This document shows, one piece after another, positions 42,998 to 50,823 of a stretch of 64,000 nt of DNA. The first letter of the stretch is position 1; each line of letters starts with the position of its first letter. The stretch is from Gemmatimonadota bacterium (GTDB lineage: Bacteria > Latescibacterota > UBA2968 > UBA8231): assembly GCA_018672475.1 (NCBI GenBank), contig JABHFS010000163.1, positions 62,001 through 126,000 on the forward strand, read 5' to 3'. A program made the translations under genes and the position numbers. The notes below the pieces were generated by a model that was not told the DNA's origin, searched no databases, and worked only from the letters and a program-made list of their open reading frames with translations.

Positions 42998-43795
42998 ATG
43001 CACCAGCAACTCAGTCTGCAGGACAAAGTAGCCGTTATCACCGGAGCGGCTAGAGGCATCGGCCAGCGCATCGCCGCCGAATATATCGCGCACGGCGCCC
43101 GCGTCGTCATCGGCGACCTATCGGATGACGCAGGCAGGCGCACAGCTGAAGAGCTGGGACCGGCCGCATCGTATGTACACTGTGATATCAGTGTCCTCGA
43201 CGAAGTCCACGAGATGCTGGAAGCAGCCACTGCGCTCAACGGCCACCTCGACATCTTGGTCAATAACGCCGCCTACAACCCTTCCAATCCGGCGGAGCGT
43301 ACTACGGTCGACAAATACCCCGACGAAGTCTTTGTCAAAATGATGGACGTAGATATCAACGGCACCTACTACTGTTCAAAATATGCCGCGCAACAGATGA
43401 TCCGCCAGCAATCCGGGCGTATCATCAATATCGCTTCGGTCGCCGGCAAAGTACCGTTGCGCAACCAGATCGGCCATGTCGTCGGCAAGGCCGCCGTGAT
43501 CAGTTTAACGGAAGCTATGGCCCTAGAGTTGGGCGAACACGGTATCGGCGTCAATGCCATTGCCCCAGGGTCCACGGTCACGGACGCAACGCGGGGTATT
43601 TTCTACAACGAAGACGGCAGTTTCAACGAACAGGGAGAAAAACTCGTTTCGTTCGTACCGAACCGTCGCCCCGGTCAGGTCGAAGACATCGCGCATGCCG
43701 CCCTATTCCTGGCCTCACAGATGGCTTCGTATATCAACGGCCATACGCTCGTCGTCGACGGCGGTTGGACCTGCGGGTTTATGCGCGATTTCTGA
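42998..43795 (+). CDS. Short-chain dehydrogenase with His in place of the catalytic Tyr
   Basis: Classical SDR, 265 aa. The cofactor motif is ITGAARGIGQR, the structural motif ILVNNAAYNP, and the active-site Ser lies in INIASVAGKV. The usual Tyr-x3-Lys appears as GHVVGKAAVISL, so the Tyr is His160 while Lys164 is kept. All other family positions look normal (NAIAPGSTVTDATR, TLVVDGGWTC). It could be inactive, use His as the acid/base, or be a binding protein. It lies 16 bases after the PhyH gene in the same transcript, and a terminator follows. Confidence 0.9.
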   Translation: MHQQLSLQDKVAVITGAARGIGQRIAAEYIAHGARVVIGDLSDDAGRRTAEELGPAASYVHCDISVLDEVHEMLEAATALNGHLDILVNNAAYNPSNPAERTTVDKYPDEVFVKMMDVDINGTYYCSKYAAQQMIRQQSGRIINIASVAGKVPLRNQIGHVVGKAAVISLTEAMALELGEHGIGVNAIAPGSTVTDATRGIFYNEDGSFNEQGEKLVSFVPNRRPGQVEDIAHAALFLASQMASYINGHTLVVDGGWTCGFMRDF

Positions 43796-43804
43796 AACCA
43801 GGGA

Positions 43805-43838
43805 CGCTGGCGCAAATTTGCTCGCCAACGCTTTTTTT
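43805..43838 (+). terminator. Rho-independent terminator after SDR
   Basis: A GC-rich imperfect stem (arms near 43805-43812 and 43823-43831, one mismatch) around AAATT-rich loop bases is followed directly by seven T. It lies ten bases after the SDR stop, so it probably ends the PhyH-SDR transcript. Confidence 0.55.
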
Positions 43839-43892
43839 CCCTACCTTAGCGGTTATATCTAAAACGAGAACTGAAATCGAAGAGTAGACGCA

Positions 43893-45074
43893 ATGGCCAA
43901 GCGCGCAACGATCTATACCTACCCCTGGGATCTATCCGACGAAGGCATCGACCGTGCCTTGGAAACCATCGCCGATACCGCCGGGCTCAACAGCGTCAGT
44001 CTGGCCCAGAGCTATCACGTCTCGACCTACCTGCTACCGCGCAACCCGCGACGACCGCTTTATTGGGGCGAAGAGGGCGCGCTTTATTTTCAACCGTCCG
44101 ATACGTTCTATCGCGAAAGCCCCATCGAACCACTGATCAGCAATGTCGTCACCAGCCCCGGCTATATGTCCAAGATCGTCGACAAGATCAAGACGCGCGG
44201 CCTTGACTTCACTAGTTGGCTGGTCTTCAACTACAACCACCATCTGCCGCAACGTTATCCCGACGCGGCCAAACAAGACGCGTTCGGGCACACAAACCTT
44301 GCACAGCTCTGCCCGGCCAGCCCGTTGACGCGCGACTACGCGCTGGCCCTCTGCCGCGAAATCGCCCGCCAGTTCGAACCCGACGAATTCCACCTCGAAT
44401 CGCTGGCCTACCTGCATTTTAACTACGGTTTCCGCAACCCCAAGATCGCCGTCAAAATCACTCCACTCTGCGAAATGCTGATGGGTCTGTGTTATTGCCG
44501 GCATTGCCTCGATCGCGCAGGCGAGGCCGGAATAGAAGACGCCGAGCGCTTCCGTGCAGAAATCGCCGAATTCCTCGCCGACGAACTCGCCCGCGAACCC
44601 AATGCAAACGATACACAGCCACTAGATCCTGCGACTATGGCCAAATTATTTTCCGGCCGCTTACAGGTTTTTATCGACACACGTATCGAAGCGGCGACAT
44701 CGCTGATGGAGCAAGCCGTCGACATCGCCCTGCAATCCGGCGCGCGCGCCTCTTTCTTCGGTGGCCGCGACCCGATCCGCAATGGCCTCGATTCCGACCG
44801 CGCCCTGCGCGAAGTCTACATGGTCAATGGCGGCGTAGATACAATAACCGAGACGATCGCGGCCAATATCGCCGACCAACGTAGAGCATTTCCATCGGAC
44901 ACCGGCTTCAGCGCGATCGTGCAAGCCAGCAGCTTCGCCGACGCCGGCGCGTTCGCCGCGTATGTGTCCGGGTTGCACCAAGCCGGGATCGACGGTTTTG
45001 CCTTCTACAACTACGGCCTGCTGCGCCGCGTCCATCTCGAATGGATCGGGGGCCAACGCCATGCATGGTCCTAA
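43893..45074 (+). CDS. Putative TIM-barrel glycoside-hydrolase-like protein
   Basis: A 393-aa soluble protein without signal peptide, likely a TIM barrel: successive beta-alpha units include IYTYPWDLSDEGIDRALETI, LDFTSWLVFNYNHHLPQ, EPDEFHLESLAYLHFNYGF and GIDGFAFYNYGLL. The acidic residue in HLESLAY is a candidate catalytic Glu. The motif LCYCRHCLDRAGEAG is a Cys cluster seen in some uncharacterised barrel proteins and GH42-like enzymes and may bind zinc. I cannot name a family with confidence. It is separated from the SDR by a terminator and lies 99 bases upstream of a CBM9-like gene. Confidence 0.6.
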   Translation: MAKRATIYTYPWDLSDEGIDRALETIADTAGLNSVSLAQSYHVSTYLLPRNPRRPLYWGEEGALYFQPSDTFYRESPIEPLISNVVTSPGYMSKIVDKIKTRGLDFTSWLVFNYNHHLPQRYPDAAKQDAFGHTNLAQLCPASPLTRDYALALCREIARQFEPDEFHLESLAYLHFNYGFRNPKIAVKITPLCEMLMGLCYCRHCLDRAGEAGIEDAERFRAEIAEFLADELAREPNANDTQPLDPATMAKLFSGRLQVFIDTRIEAATSLMEQAVDIALQSGARASFFGGRDPIRNGLDSDRALREVYMVNGGVDTITETIAANIADQRRAFPSDTGFSAIVQASSFADAGAFAAYVSGLHQAGIDGFAFYNYGLLRRVHLEWIGGQRHAWS

Positions 45075-45173
45075 GCATCACCGTTCCCTCGAATCACCTC
45101 GGTTGAGTTGGGGTTGATCCCGTGACCTTGTCCATTTCGCCGGCCCACCTCGAATAAAGAGGAACATATCGCC

Positions 45174-45902
45174 ATGTCAGGTTTTAGCTTCTGCTTGATA
45201 TTACTCTTGCCGATTTGCACCCGCGCGCAAGACCTGCCCGAGTGCGCTATCCCCCACACCACTGCGGCCATCACCATCGACGGCCGCCTCAACGAAACCG
45301 CATGGGCAGAGACATCCGTCATCGATGAGTTCAGTTTCCCCTGGTGGACCGCTGGGGCCAAAGACCGCACGGAGGTACGCCTGCTGTGGAACGATGACTA
45401 TCTCTATGTCGGTTTTACGGCGTTCGACCCCCACATTTCCGCCGAATACGACAAGCGCGACGACCCCGTCTCGCGCGATGATTGCGTCGAAGTCTTTATC
45501 GCCCCCGACACCAGTGCTGTAAACAACTACTACAATTTCGAATTCAACGCCCGAGGCACCATCCTCGACCGTTCGCCAAAAATGGAACGCAGCAGCCAAT
45601 GGAACGCCAACGAACTCCAGGTCGCCGTCTCGATCACCGGCACCCTCAACGACGAAACCGATACCGACAGTTTATGGACCACGGAAATCGCCATCCCCTT
45701 TAAGGCCTTCGCAGGTTACGCACCTCACCTGCCACCGCAACCAGGCGACGTCTGGCGACTCAACCTATATCGCACAGGCGGCAAAATAAACCTCCAGTAT
45801 ATCACCTGGTCCGACACCAAAATGCACAAACCACAATTCCACGCGCCCGAGCACTTCGGCTTCGCGCATTTTTTAGCCGCGACTACCACAAACAAAGACT
45901 AA
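45174..45902 (+). CDS. Secreted CBM9-like carbohydrate-binding protein
   Basis: Exported 242-aa protein consisting of one carbohydrate-binding family 9-like beta-sandwich. The signal is FSFCLILLLPICTRAQ. The domain shows the standard order: AITIDGRLNETAWAET, TEVRLLWNDDYLYVGFTAFD, SRDDCVEVFIAPD, FEFNARGTILDRS, WTTEIAIPFKAF and DVWRLNLYRTGG. Such stand-alone modules bind sugars or anchor enzymes at the cell surface. The ATG at 45174 gives a clean signal. The next intact gene is a DUF6785-like membrane protein; a fragment of the same family lies between them. Confidence 0.85.
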   Translation: MSGFSFCLILLLPICTRAQDLPECAIPHTTAAITIDGRLNETAWAETSVIDEFSFPWWTAGAKDRTEVRLLWNDDYLYVGFTAFDPHISAEYDKRDDPVSRDDCVEVFIAPDTSAVNNYYNFEFNARGTILDRSPKMERSSQWNANELQVAVSITGTLNDETDTDSLWTTEIAIPFKAFAGYAPHLPPQPGDVWRLNLYRTGGKINLQYITWSDTKMHKPQFHAPEHFGFAHFLAATTTNKD

Positions 45903-45944
45903 TACCCGATGAGTCCTCCGCGCACGGGCTATACCTTCAGGGCC

Positions 45945-46120
45945 TTTTTCCTCGGCTCCATTTTCCTCGCCTGGCGTTGCAAAGCCGTCGCACTCAAATA
46001 CTGGGGGCCGCACGGCCCTTCTTCCTGGGCTCGATTCTCGGCCAGTCCACCAGCGCCGATGTCTGGCTGGTCATCAACGCGTTCACAGGCATGACCGACA
46101 ACCGGATCTTCAGCTGGTGA
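45945..46120 (+). pseudogene. C-terminal remnant of a DUF6785-like membrane protein
   Basis: Two frames reproduce the end of the large membrane proteins. The first reads SIFLAWRCKAVALKYWGPH (compare SIFLAWLIKITALKYGGP at 52620). After a frame change the second reads ARPFFLGSILGQSTSADVW, then LVINAFTGMTDN and a stop. It resembles the end of the 50824 protein more than that of 46117. Its TGA overlaps the GTG of the intact copy that follows, so it looks like what is left of a tandem duplicate. Confidence 0.7.
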
Positions 46121-48102
46121 GTCCTTTGCGCAGACAACTGCCCAGCGACTTCCGCGAACACCTCGATCGCCGCGACATCATCGCGAGCGGAGACGACACT
46201 GCAAGCGTCACAATGCGCGCCATACTCTGCGGGTGCGCGCTGTCTGCGCTAATCGCCATCGGCGTGCCCTATGGTAGCATGCTGATCCAGGGCACCCGCA
46301 TGGGCTTGAGTTCCGCCACCCCGGCGGCCTTCTTTTTGTTTTTCGTCCTACTGTTAAGCCTACACCTTGGCCTTGGCGCGCTCAAACGCGTATGGGCTTT
46401 CGGCAATGGCGAACTGCTGACCATCTTCGTCATGATGACCGTCGCCACGGCCATCCCCACCCGCGGCGTCGTAGGCATGCTACTGCCGATGATCACCGGT
46501 ACCTTCTATTACGCCAGCCCCGAGAACCGTTGGGCCGAGCTGATCCATCCGCATTTGAACGCCTGGGTGGTGGTCGCCGACCCAGAGGCCATCAGCGCCT
46601 TCTACGAAGGCCAGGGACCCGGCGCACACATACCTTGGAACGCCTGGGCTCTACCGCTGGCTAGTTGGTTGCTTTTCTACGCAGCGTTCTATTTGACCTT
46701 AATTTCACTAATGGGCATCCTGCGCCGTCAATGGGTCGACAACGAGCGGCTGGCCTATCCGCTAGCGCAAGTGCCACTGGCAATGATCGAAGGCAAAACG
46801 AGCCAACTGCTCAAGCCCTTTTTCCGCAATTACATTATGTGGGTCGGCCTGGCGATCCCCTTCGTCATCGGCAGTTTCGAAACTCTGCACCATTACTTTC
46901 CGGCCATGCCCTCGCCGACAATGCAAACCCAGATCGCCCTGTTTCGCGACAGCATCACCCTGCGCATCGGTGTCAACTTCTTGATGCTCGGATTCGCCTA
47001 TCTCATCGGCACGCAACTCTCCTTTAGCCTCTGGTTATTCTACCTACTGCACGCGCTTGAAGACGGCCTGCTGCACAGCCTGCAACTGCACCACACCGAG
47101 GACCTCGGCGAGTGGTCCTCCGCCGGTATCGGCCATCAGATGATGGGGGCCTTTGTCGTATTCGTCGGCTACGGCCTGTGGACCGCCCGCGCGCATTTAT
47201 TGGAGGTCTGGCGCCAGACCCTGCGACCGGGAGGGGAGTCCCGCGAAATGGCCTCGTACCGCTTCTACGTCAGTGGTCTCTTTGCAGGCGCGACGATCAT
47301 GACCCTGTGGCTGTGGCAAAGCGGCCTGCACCTATGGATCGCCGCCTTCGTCGTCTTCAGCGCCCTGTGCATCCTTGTCGCCCTCGCGCGCATCGTCGCC
47401 GAGGTCGGGACCCCCACCATTACTCCCAGCATGGTGCCCGGCGGGTTCACCGTCAGCGCCCTTGGCGTCCCAGCATTGGGCGCCAAGGGCTTGGTCGCAC
47501 TAGGCTATACCTTCGTCTGGATCGGCGATTTGCTGGTCTTTATGACGGCCCCCCTCGCCAATGGCATGCGCCTGGGCAGCGAATTGCGCGGCAATCGCCG
47601 CCGCCTGCTCTGGGGCATGGCCGCGGCGATGCTGATCAGCCTCGTGGTCTCGACCTGGTATACCCTGCACCTGGCCTATACGCACGGCGCGGTAAACCTG
47701 CACGCGCAATACTTCTCCGGCTTCGCCTACAATCCCTCCACATTCGCTATCCAGAAACTGCTGCACCCCACCGGCCCAGACGGCACCGGCTGGTTGTGGA
47801 CCGGTGGCGGCGCCCTCTTAATGGGGGCGCTGATCCTCGCGCGCAACCACTGGGCTTGGTGGCCGTTGCACCCCATCGGCTTTGCCGCGAGCATGGGGTG
47901 GGTAATGGATCAGATTTGGTTCTCGATCCTGCTCGCCTGGCTGATAAAAACGCTGGCCCTGCGCTTCGGTGGCGCGAGTCTTTATCGCAAGACCGTGCCT
48001 TTTTTCTTAGGCCTCGCCCTCGGCCAAATCGTCGTCGGTGGCTGTTGGCTCTTGATCGACGCCCTAACCGGCACCGTGGGCAACCGCCTACGCGTTTATT
48101 GA
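46117..48102 (+). CDS. DUF6785-like polytopic membrane protein (copy 1)
   Basis: A 661-aa inner-membrane protein with about 12-14 hydrophobic segments, matching the uncharacterised DUF6785/DUF6784-type proteins I associate with planctomycete-like and related bacteria. Its distribution of helices recalls oligopeptide (OPT) transporters, so a transporter role is plausible but unproven. Conserved-looking blocks shared with copy 2 are MTVATAIPTRGVVGMLLPMI, GTFYYASPENRWAE, RRQWVDNERLAYPLAQVPLA and VAEVGTPTITPSMVPGGFTV. GTG at 46117 overlaps the remnant; ATG at 46213 (MRAILCGC) is another possible start. Identity to copy 2 is roughly half by eye. Confidence 0.8.
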   Translation: MSPLRRQLPSDFREHLDRRDIIASGDDTASVTMRAILCGCALSALIAIGVPYGSMLIQGTRMGLSSATPAAFFLFFVLLLSLHLGLGALKRVWAFGNGELLTIFVMMTVATAIPTRGVVGMLLPMITGTFYYASPENRWAELIHPHLNAWVVVADPEAISAFYEGQGPGAHIPWNAWALPLASWLLFYAAFYLTLISLMGILRRQWVDNERLAYPLAQVPLAMIEGKTSQLLKPFFRNYIMWVGLAIPFVIGSFETLHHYFPAMPSPTMQTQIALFRDSITLRIGVNFLMLGFAYLIGTQLSFSLWLFYLLHALEDGLLHSLQLHHTEDLGEWSSAGIGHQMMGAFVVFVGYGLWTARAHLLEVWRQTLRPGGESREMASYRFYVSGLFAGATIMTLWLWQSGLHLWIAAFVVFSALCILVALARIVAEVGTPTITPSMVPGGFTVSALGVPALGAKGLVALGYTFVWIGDLLVFMTAPLANGMRLGSELRGNRRRLLWGMAAAMLISLVVSTWYTLHLAYTHGAVNLHAQYFSGFAYNPSTFAIQKLLHPTGPDGTGWLWTGGGALLMGALILARNHWAWWPLHPIGFAASMGWVMDQIWFSILLAWLIKTLALRFGGASLYRKTVPFFLGLALGQIVVGGCWLLIDALTGTVGNRLRVY

Positions 48103-48204
48103 AGTATTACCGCAAGAAAAACACCGCGCACAAAGCCCTGCAGAGCCGGTATTTTTTAGCAAGCCTTGATTTTCTTGTTCCAGCGAACTGAAGAAGGAGA
48201 GCCT

Positions 48205-49221
48205 GTGGACTGCCAAACCCAAACGGTACAACGCGCGATTGATGCGCTGCCGCGACACCGCCTAAGCCACTTGCCGACGCCCCTACAGCTTTGCACCCGG
48301 CTCACCACGGTGCTCAATGGACCACGTATCTGGGTCAAGCGCGATGATATGACCGGTCTGGCTTTGGGCGGCAACAAGACCCGCTATCTCGAATTCACCC
48401 TAGCAGAAGCCACGGCACAAGGTTATGACGCAGTGGTTCTAAGCGCGGTCGTGCAATCCAATCACTGTCGCCAATTCGCCGCCGCCTGTGCACGCCTCAA
48501 TCTCAAAGGCGTCATAGTCCTGCGCGAAGACGATTCGACGATGGGCCGCAGCCATCCGGCCCAGGGCAATTATCTGCTCGACCGGCTTTACGGAATCGAT
48601 ATTCGCGTGGCCTCACCGGCCGATATTAACGAGACCATAGAGCAAGAGAAACAGCGTTTAAACAACGCGGGGCATAAAACTTTCACTGGTCTTTCCGGCC
48701 TGCTCTCGCGCGTGGCCTACATACAATGTGCATTGGAAATAGAACGGCAATGCCAGGACGAGTCCATCGCGCCCGGCCATCTGGTGATCGGCTCCGGCGG
48801 CAACAGCCTAGCGGGTTTGCTCGCCGGTTTCGCACTCCTGGGCCGCCCGCTGCGATTACTCGGCACCCCGCAGAGCAAAATGAGCCAGGCCACTGGCATA
48901 TCAGAGCAAATCGCCCGACAAGCCGAGCAAGCCGCAGCGCATATCGGCCTCACATGTAGTGCCGATCCCGCGCTCATCAAGGTAACCGACGAATATGTCG
49001 GCCGCGGTTTTGGTCATCCAGAGCAAAGAACACTGGACGCGATCCGCCTGTTGGCCAGGCACGAGGGCATTCTTGTCGACCCCACCTATTCGGGCAAGGC
49101 CTTCGCCTGTCTTGTCGATCAATTACGGCAGGGCCGTTTCTCCGACAGCGAGGACATTATCTTTGTCCATACCGGCGGTACACCGCTATTGTTCGCCTAT
49201 GGGGAAGAATTACTGGTATGA
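48205..49221 (+). CDS. D-cysteine desulfhydrase / ACC deaminase-like PLP enzyme
   Basis: Fold-type II pyridoxal-phosphate enzyme of the ACC deaminase/D-cysteine desulfhydrase family, which splits amino acids such as D-cysteine to an oxoacid, ammonia and sulfide. The PLP Lys is in LALGGNKTRYLEF; the following QSNHCRQFAAACA is the substrate loop. The phosphate-binding turn is VIGSGGNSLAGLLAG, and the late DPTYSGKAF matches the family's closing motif. The GTG at 48205 follows GAAGGAG and is preferred to an upstream frame. Length is 338 aa. D-cysteine desulfhydrase is slightly favoured over ACC deaminase. Confidence 0.87.
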   Translation: MDCQTQTVQRAIDALPRHRLSHLPTPLQLCTRLTTVLNGPRIWVKRDDMTGLALGGNKTRYLEFTLAEATAQGYDAVVLSAVVQSNHCRQFAAACARLNLKGVIVLREDDSTMGRSHPAQGNYLLDRLYGIDIRVASPADINETIEQEKQRLNNAGHKTFTGLSGLLSRVAYIQCALEIERQCQDESIAPGHLVIGSGGNSLAGLLAGFALLGRPLRLLGTPQSKMSQATGISEQIARQAEQAAAHIGLTCSADPALIKVTDEYVGRGFGHPEQRTLDAIRLLARHEGILVDPTYSGKAFACLVDQLRQGRFSDSEDIIFVHTGGTPLLFAYGEELLV

Positions 49222-49242
49222 TCGCGGGGTACAGCCGCTCGT

Positions 49243-50769
49243 CTACGGCATAAAACCCAAGGGTTGCGCTAAAGTCATGAGTTGTGCCGCTAAACGCTGT
49301 CGATTGCCGTCTCCCGCTTCCTCGATCACTTTAGCCAGAAAAACAAAACCGCCGCGCCCGGCAAAATCCTCAATCTGTGCATAACTCATCTTGGGCAATT
49401 CGCTCAATTGCTCAGCCACCAATCCCGACAGCCTTTCTTCTAATACCTGCGGGCGGTCGCGGTAGGGCATATTGCGCAACAACAGTATCAGATCGTTGCG
49501 CGCCAAGACGCGTTGCTGCACCCCATAGCCAAGACGCCGGCAATATTGCGCAAAGGATTTCAACACGTCCGGATCCACCCCCTCCCCTGCGAAGGCCTCT
49601 TCGCGCTGGACGATTTGCGCGAGAATATTGCGCGCCATCAAATAGTGCCCCCAAACCGTAGGGTGCAGATATTCGCTGATCAGTTCATCGCCGACGATCC
49701 CCTCAGGTGCTGCTGCTGCAAAAGCGCGTTCGAGATCAATTAACCAGACCCCGTCCACAGCCGATTCGCGAAGAATATTATTAAAAGGCGCACAGGCACG
49801 TAGGTGAATTGCGTCGAGATCGCGGGCACGCTTAAAAGCCTCGAGCGCGCCCTTAGCATCCGCACGTGCTTTCCGATCTAACCCGGTAGCGAAATGCACC
49901 CCTGCATGGTGGGGATAATCATTCACGATTTCTGCCCGCTCCGCGCCTGCCGGCGGAGCGGGCTCCTGCGAACGCAAAGGATAAAAACCTTCGAGGTTTG
50001 AAACCAACGTACAAAGCGCCACCGGCACGCCGCGCGTACGCATAATCGCCAATAATTCGCTTAAGTTATCGCGATAATTGGCCGTGGTCTCAGCATGTGC
50101 AGCATCCCCCCAATAGATCTCCCGCTGCACAAGATGTAAGCCGAATGAAGGTGCTTGCCCATCGGGGCGCAACCATTGCCCCGCATAGTATAGCGCCTCG
50201 CCGAGCAAATAGTAGATGCGGGTGCGCTGCAAGCGCATTTGCAGTTTAATAAAGGATCGGTCACTGCCCAGCCGCACAAAGGGCGTCGCCGCACCATAGG
50301 GCCCGACGAATTCGTTATGCCCCGCGTAGATCAGCACCAGGTCCGGCTCTTGCGCGGCGACCTCTTCGGCGAAGTCGAGCAGTACATAAGAATTAATGGC
50401 GGTAATGCCACAGTTAATGACCTCGATTTCGCGCCCGGGATAGGCGTCTTCGAGCATCAATTGCAAGAAATTCGGAAACGAGGTCTGGGCCGGATTGGGA
50501 AAACCCAGCAAGGTCGAAGCGCCAAGCACAAAAATACGCAAAACGCCTTCGTCCTTATCCTGCGCGAAACGATCCTGGCCGGGGGCCAAGCGCGCGTACT
50601 GATGCGGGAAAAAACGCCGGGCTGCCTGCGGGTTGAGGCGGTAATCTCCTCCTTCGGCCATAAAGAGATCATTACTTGGCCCGATGCCCAAAGCCCGCAG
50701 GCCCAACTCGACAATAACCAGCAATAACAAACCCGCTACCAACGCCAAAGCTCGGCTCAACGCTTGCAC
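49243..50769 (-). CDS. Membrane-anchored SGNH/GDSL-type hydrolase
   Basis: A 508-aa protein with one N-terminal membrane helix (LALVAGLLLLVIVELGL) and an SGNH-hydrolase-like domain on the outer side. Block I is IFVLGASTLLGFPNP with the nucleophile Ser, block III is LIYAGHNEFVG with the oxyanion Asn, and the late His is in LHPTVWGHYLMA. A helical segment around DAKGALEAFKRARDLDAIHL looks like a TPR. The GTG at 50769 follows AAAGGAAATGCT; longer starts overlap the divergent gene. Such proteins deacylate or acylate surface glycans. It is convergent with the desulfhydrase gene and divergent from DUF6785 copy 2. Confidence 0.8.
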   Translation of the reverse strand: MQALSRALALVAGLLLLVIVELGLRALGIGPSNDLFMAEGGDYRLNPQAARRFFPHQYARLAPGQDRFAQDKDEGVLRIFVLGASTLLGFPNPAQTSFPNFLQLMLEDAYPGREIEVINCGITAINSYVLLDFAEEVAAQEPDLVLIYAGHNEFVGPYGAATPFVRLGSDRSFIKLQMRLQRTRIYYLLGEALYYAGQWLRPDGQAPSFGLHLVQREIYWGDAAHAETTANYRDNLSELLAIMRTRGVPVALCTLVSNLEGFYPLRSQEPAPPAGAERAEIVNDYPHHAGVHFATGLDRKARADAKGALEAFKRARDLDAIHLRACAPFNNILRESAVDGVWLIDLERAFAAAAPEGIVGDELISEYLHPTVWGHYLMARNILAQIVQREEAFAGEGVDPDVLKSFAQYCRRLGYGVQQRVLARNDLILLLRNMPYRDRPQVLEERLSGLVAEQLSELPKMSYAQIEDFAGRGGFVFLAKVIEEAGDGNRQRLAAQLMTLAQPLGFMP

Positions 50770-50823
50770 AGCATTTCCTTTGCCCCTTCGCACTGTTTTT
50801 ACTTTATTGTCTATAACACTTAA

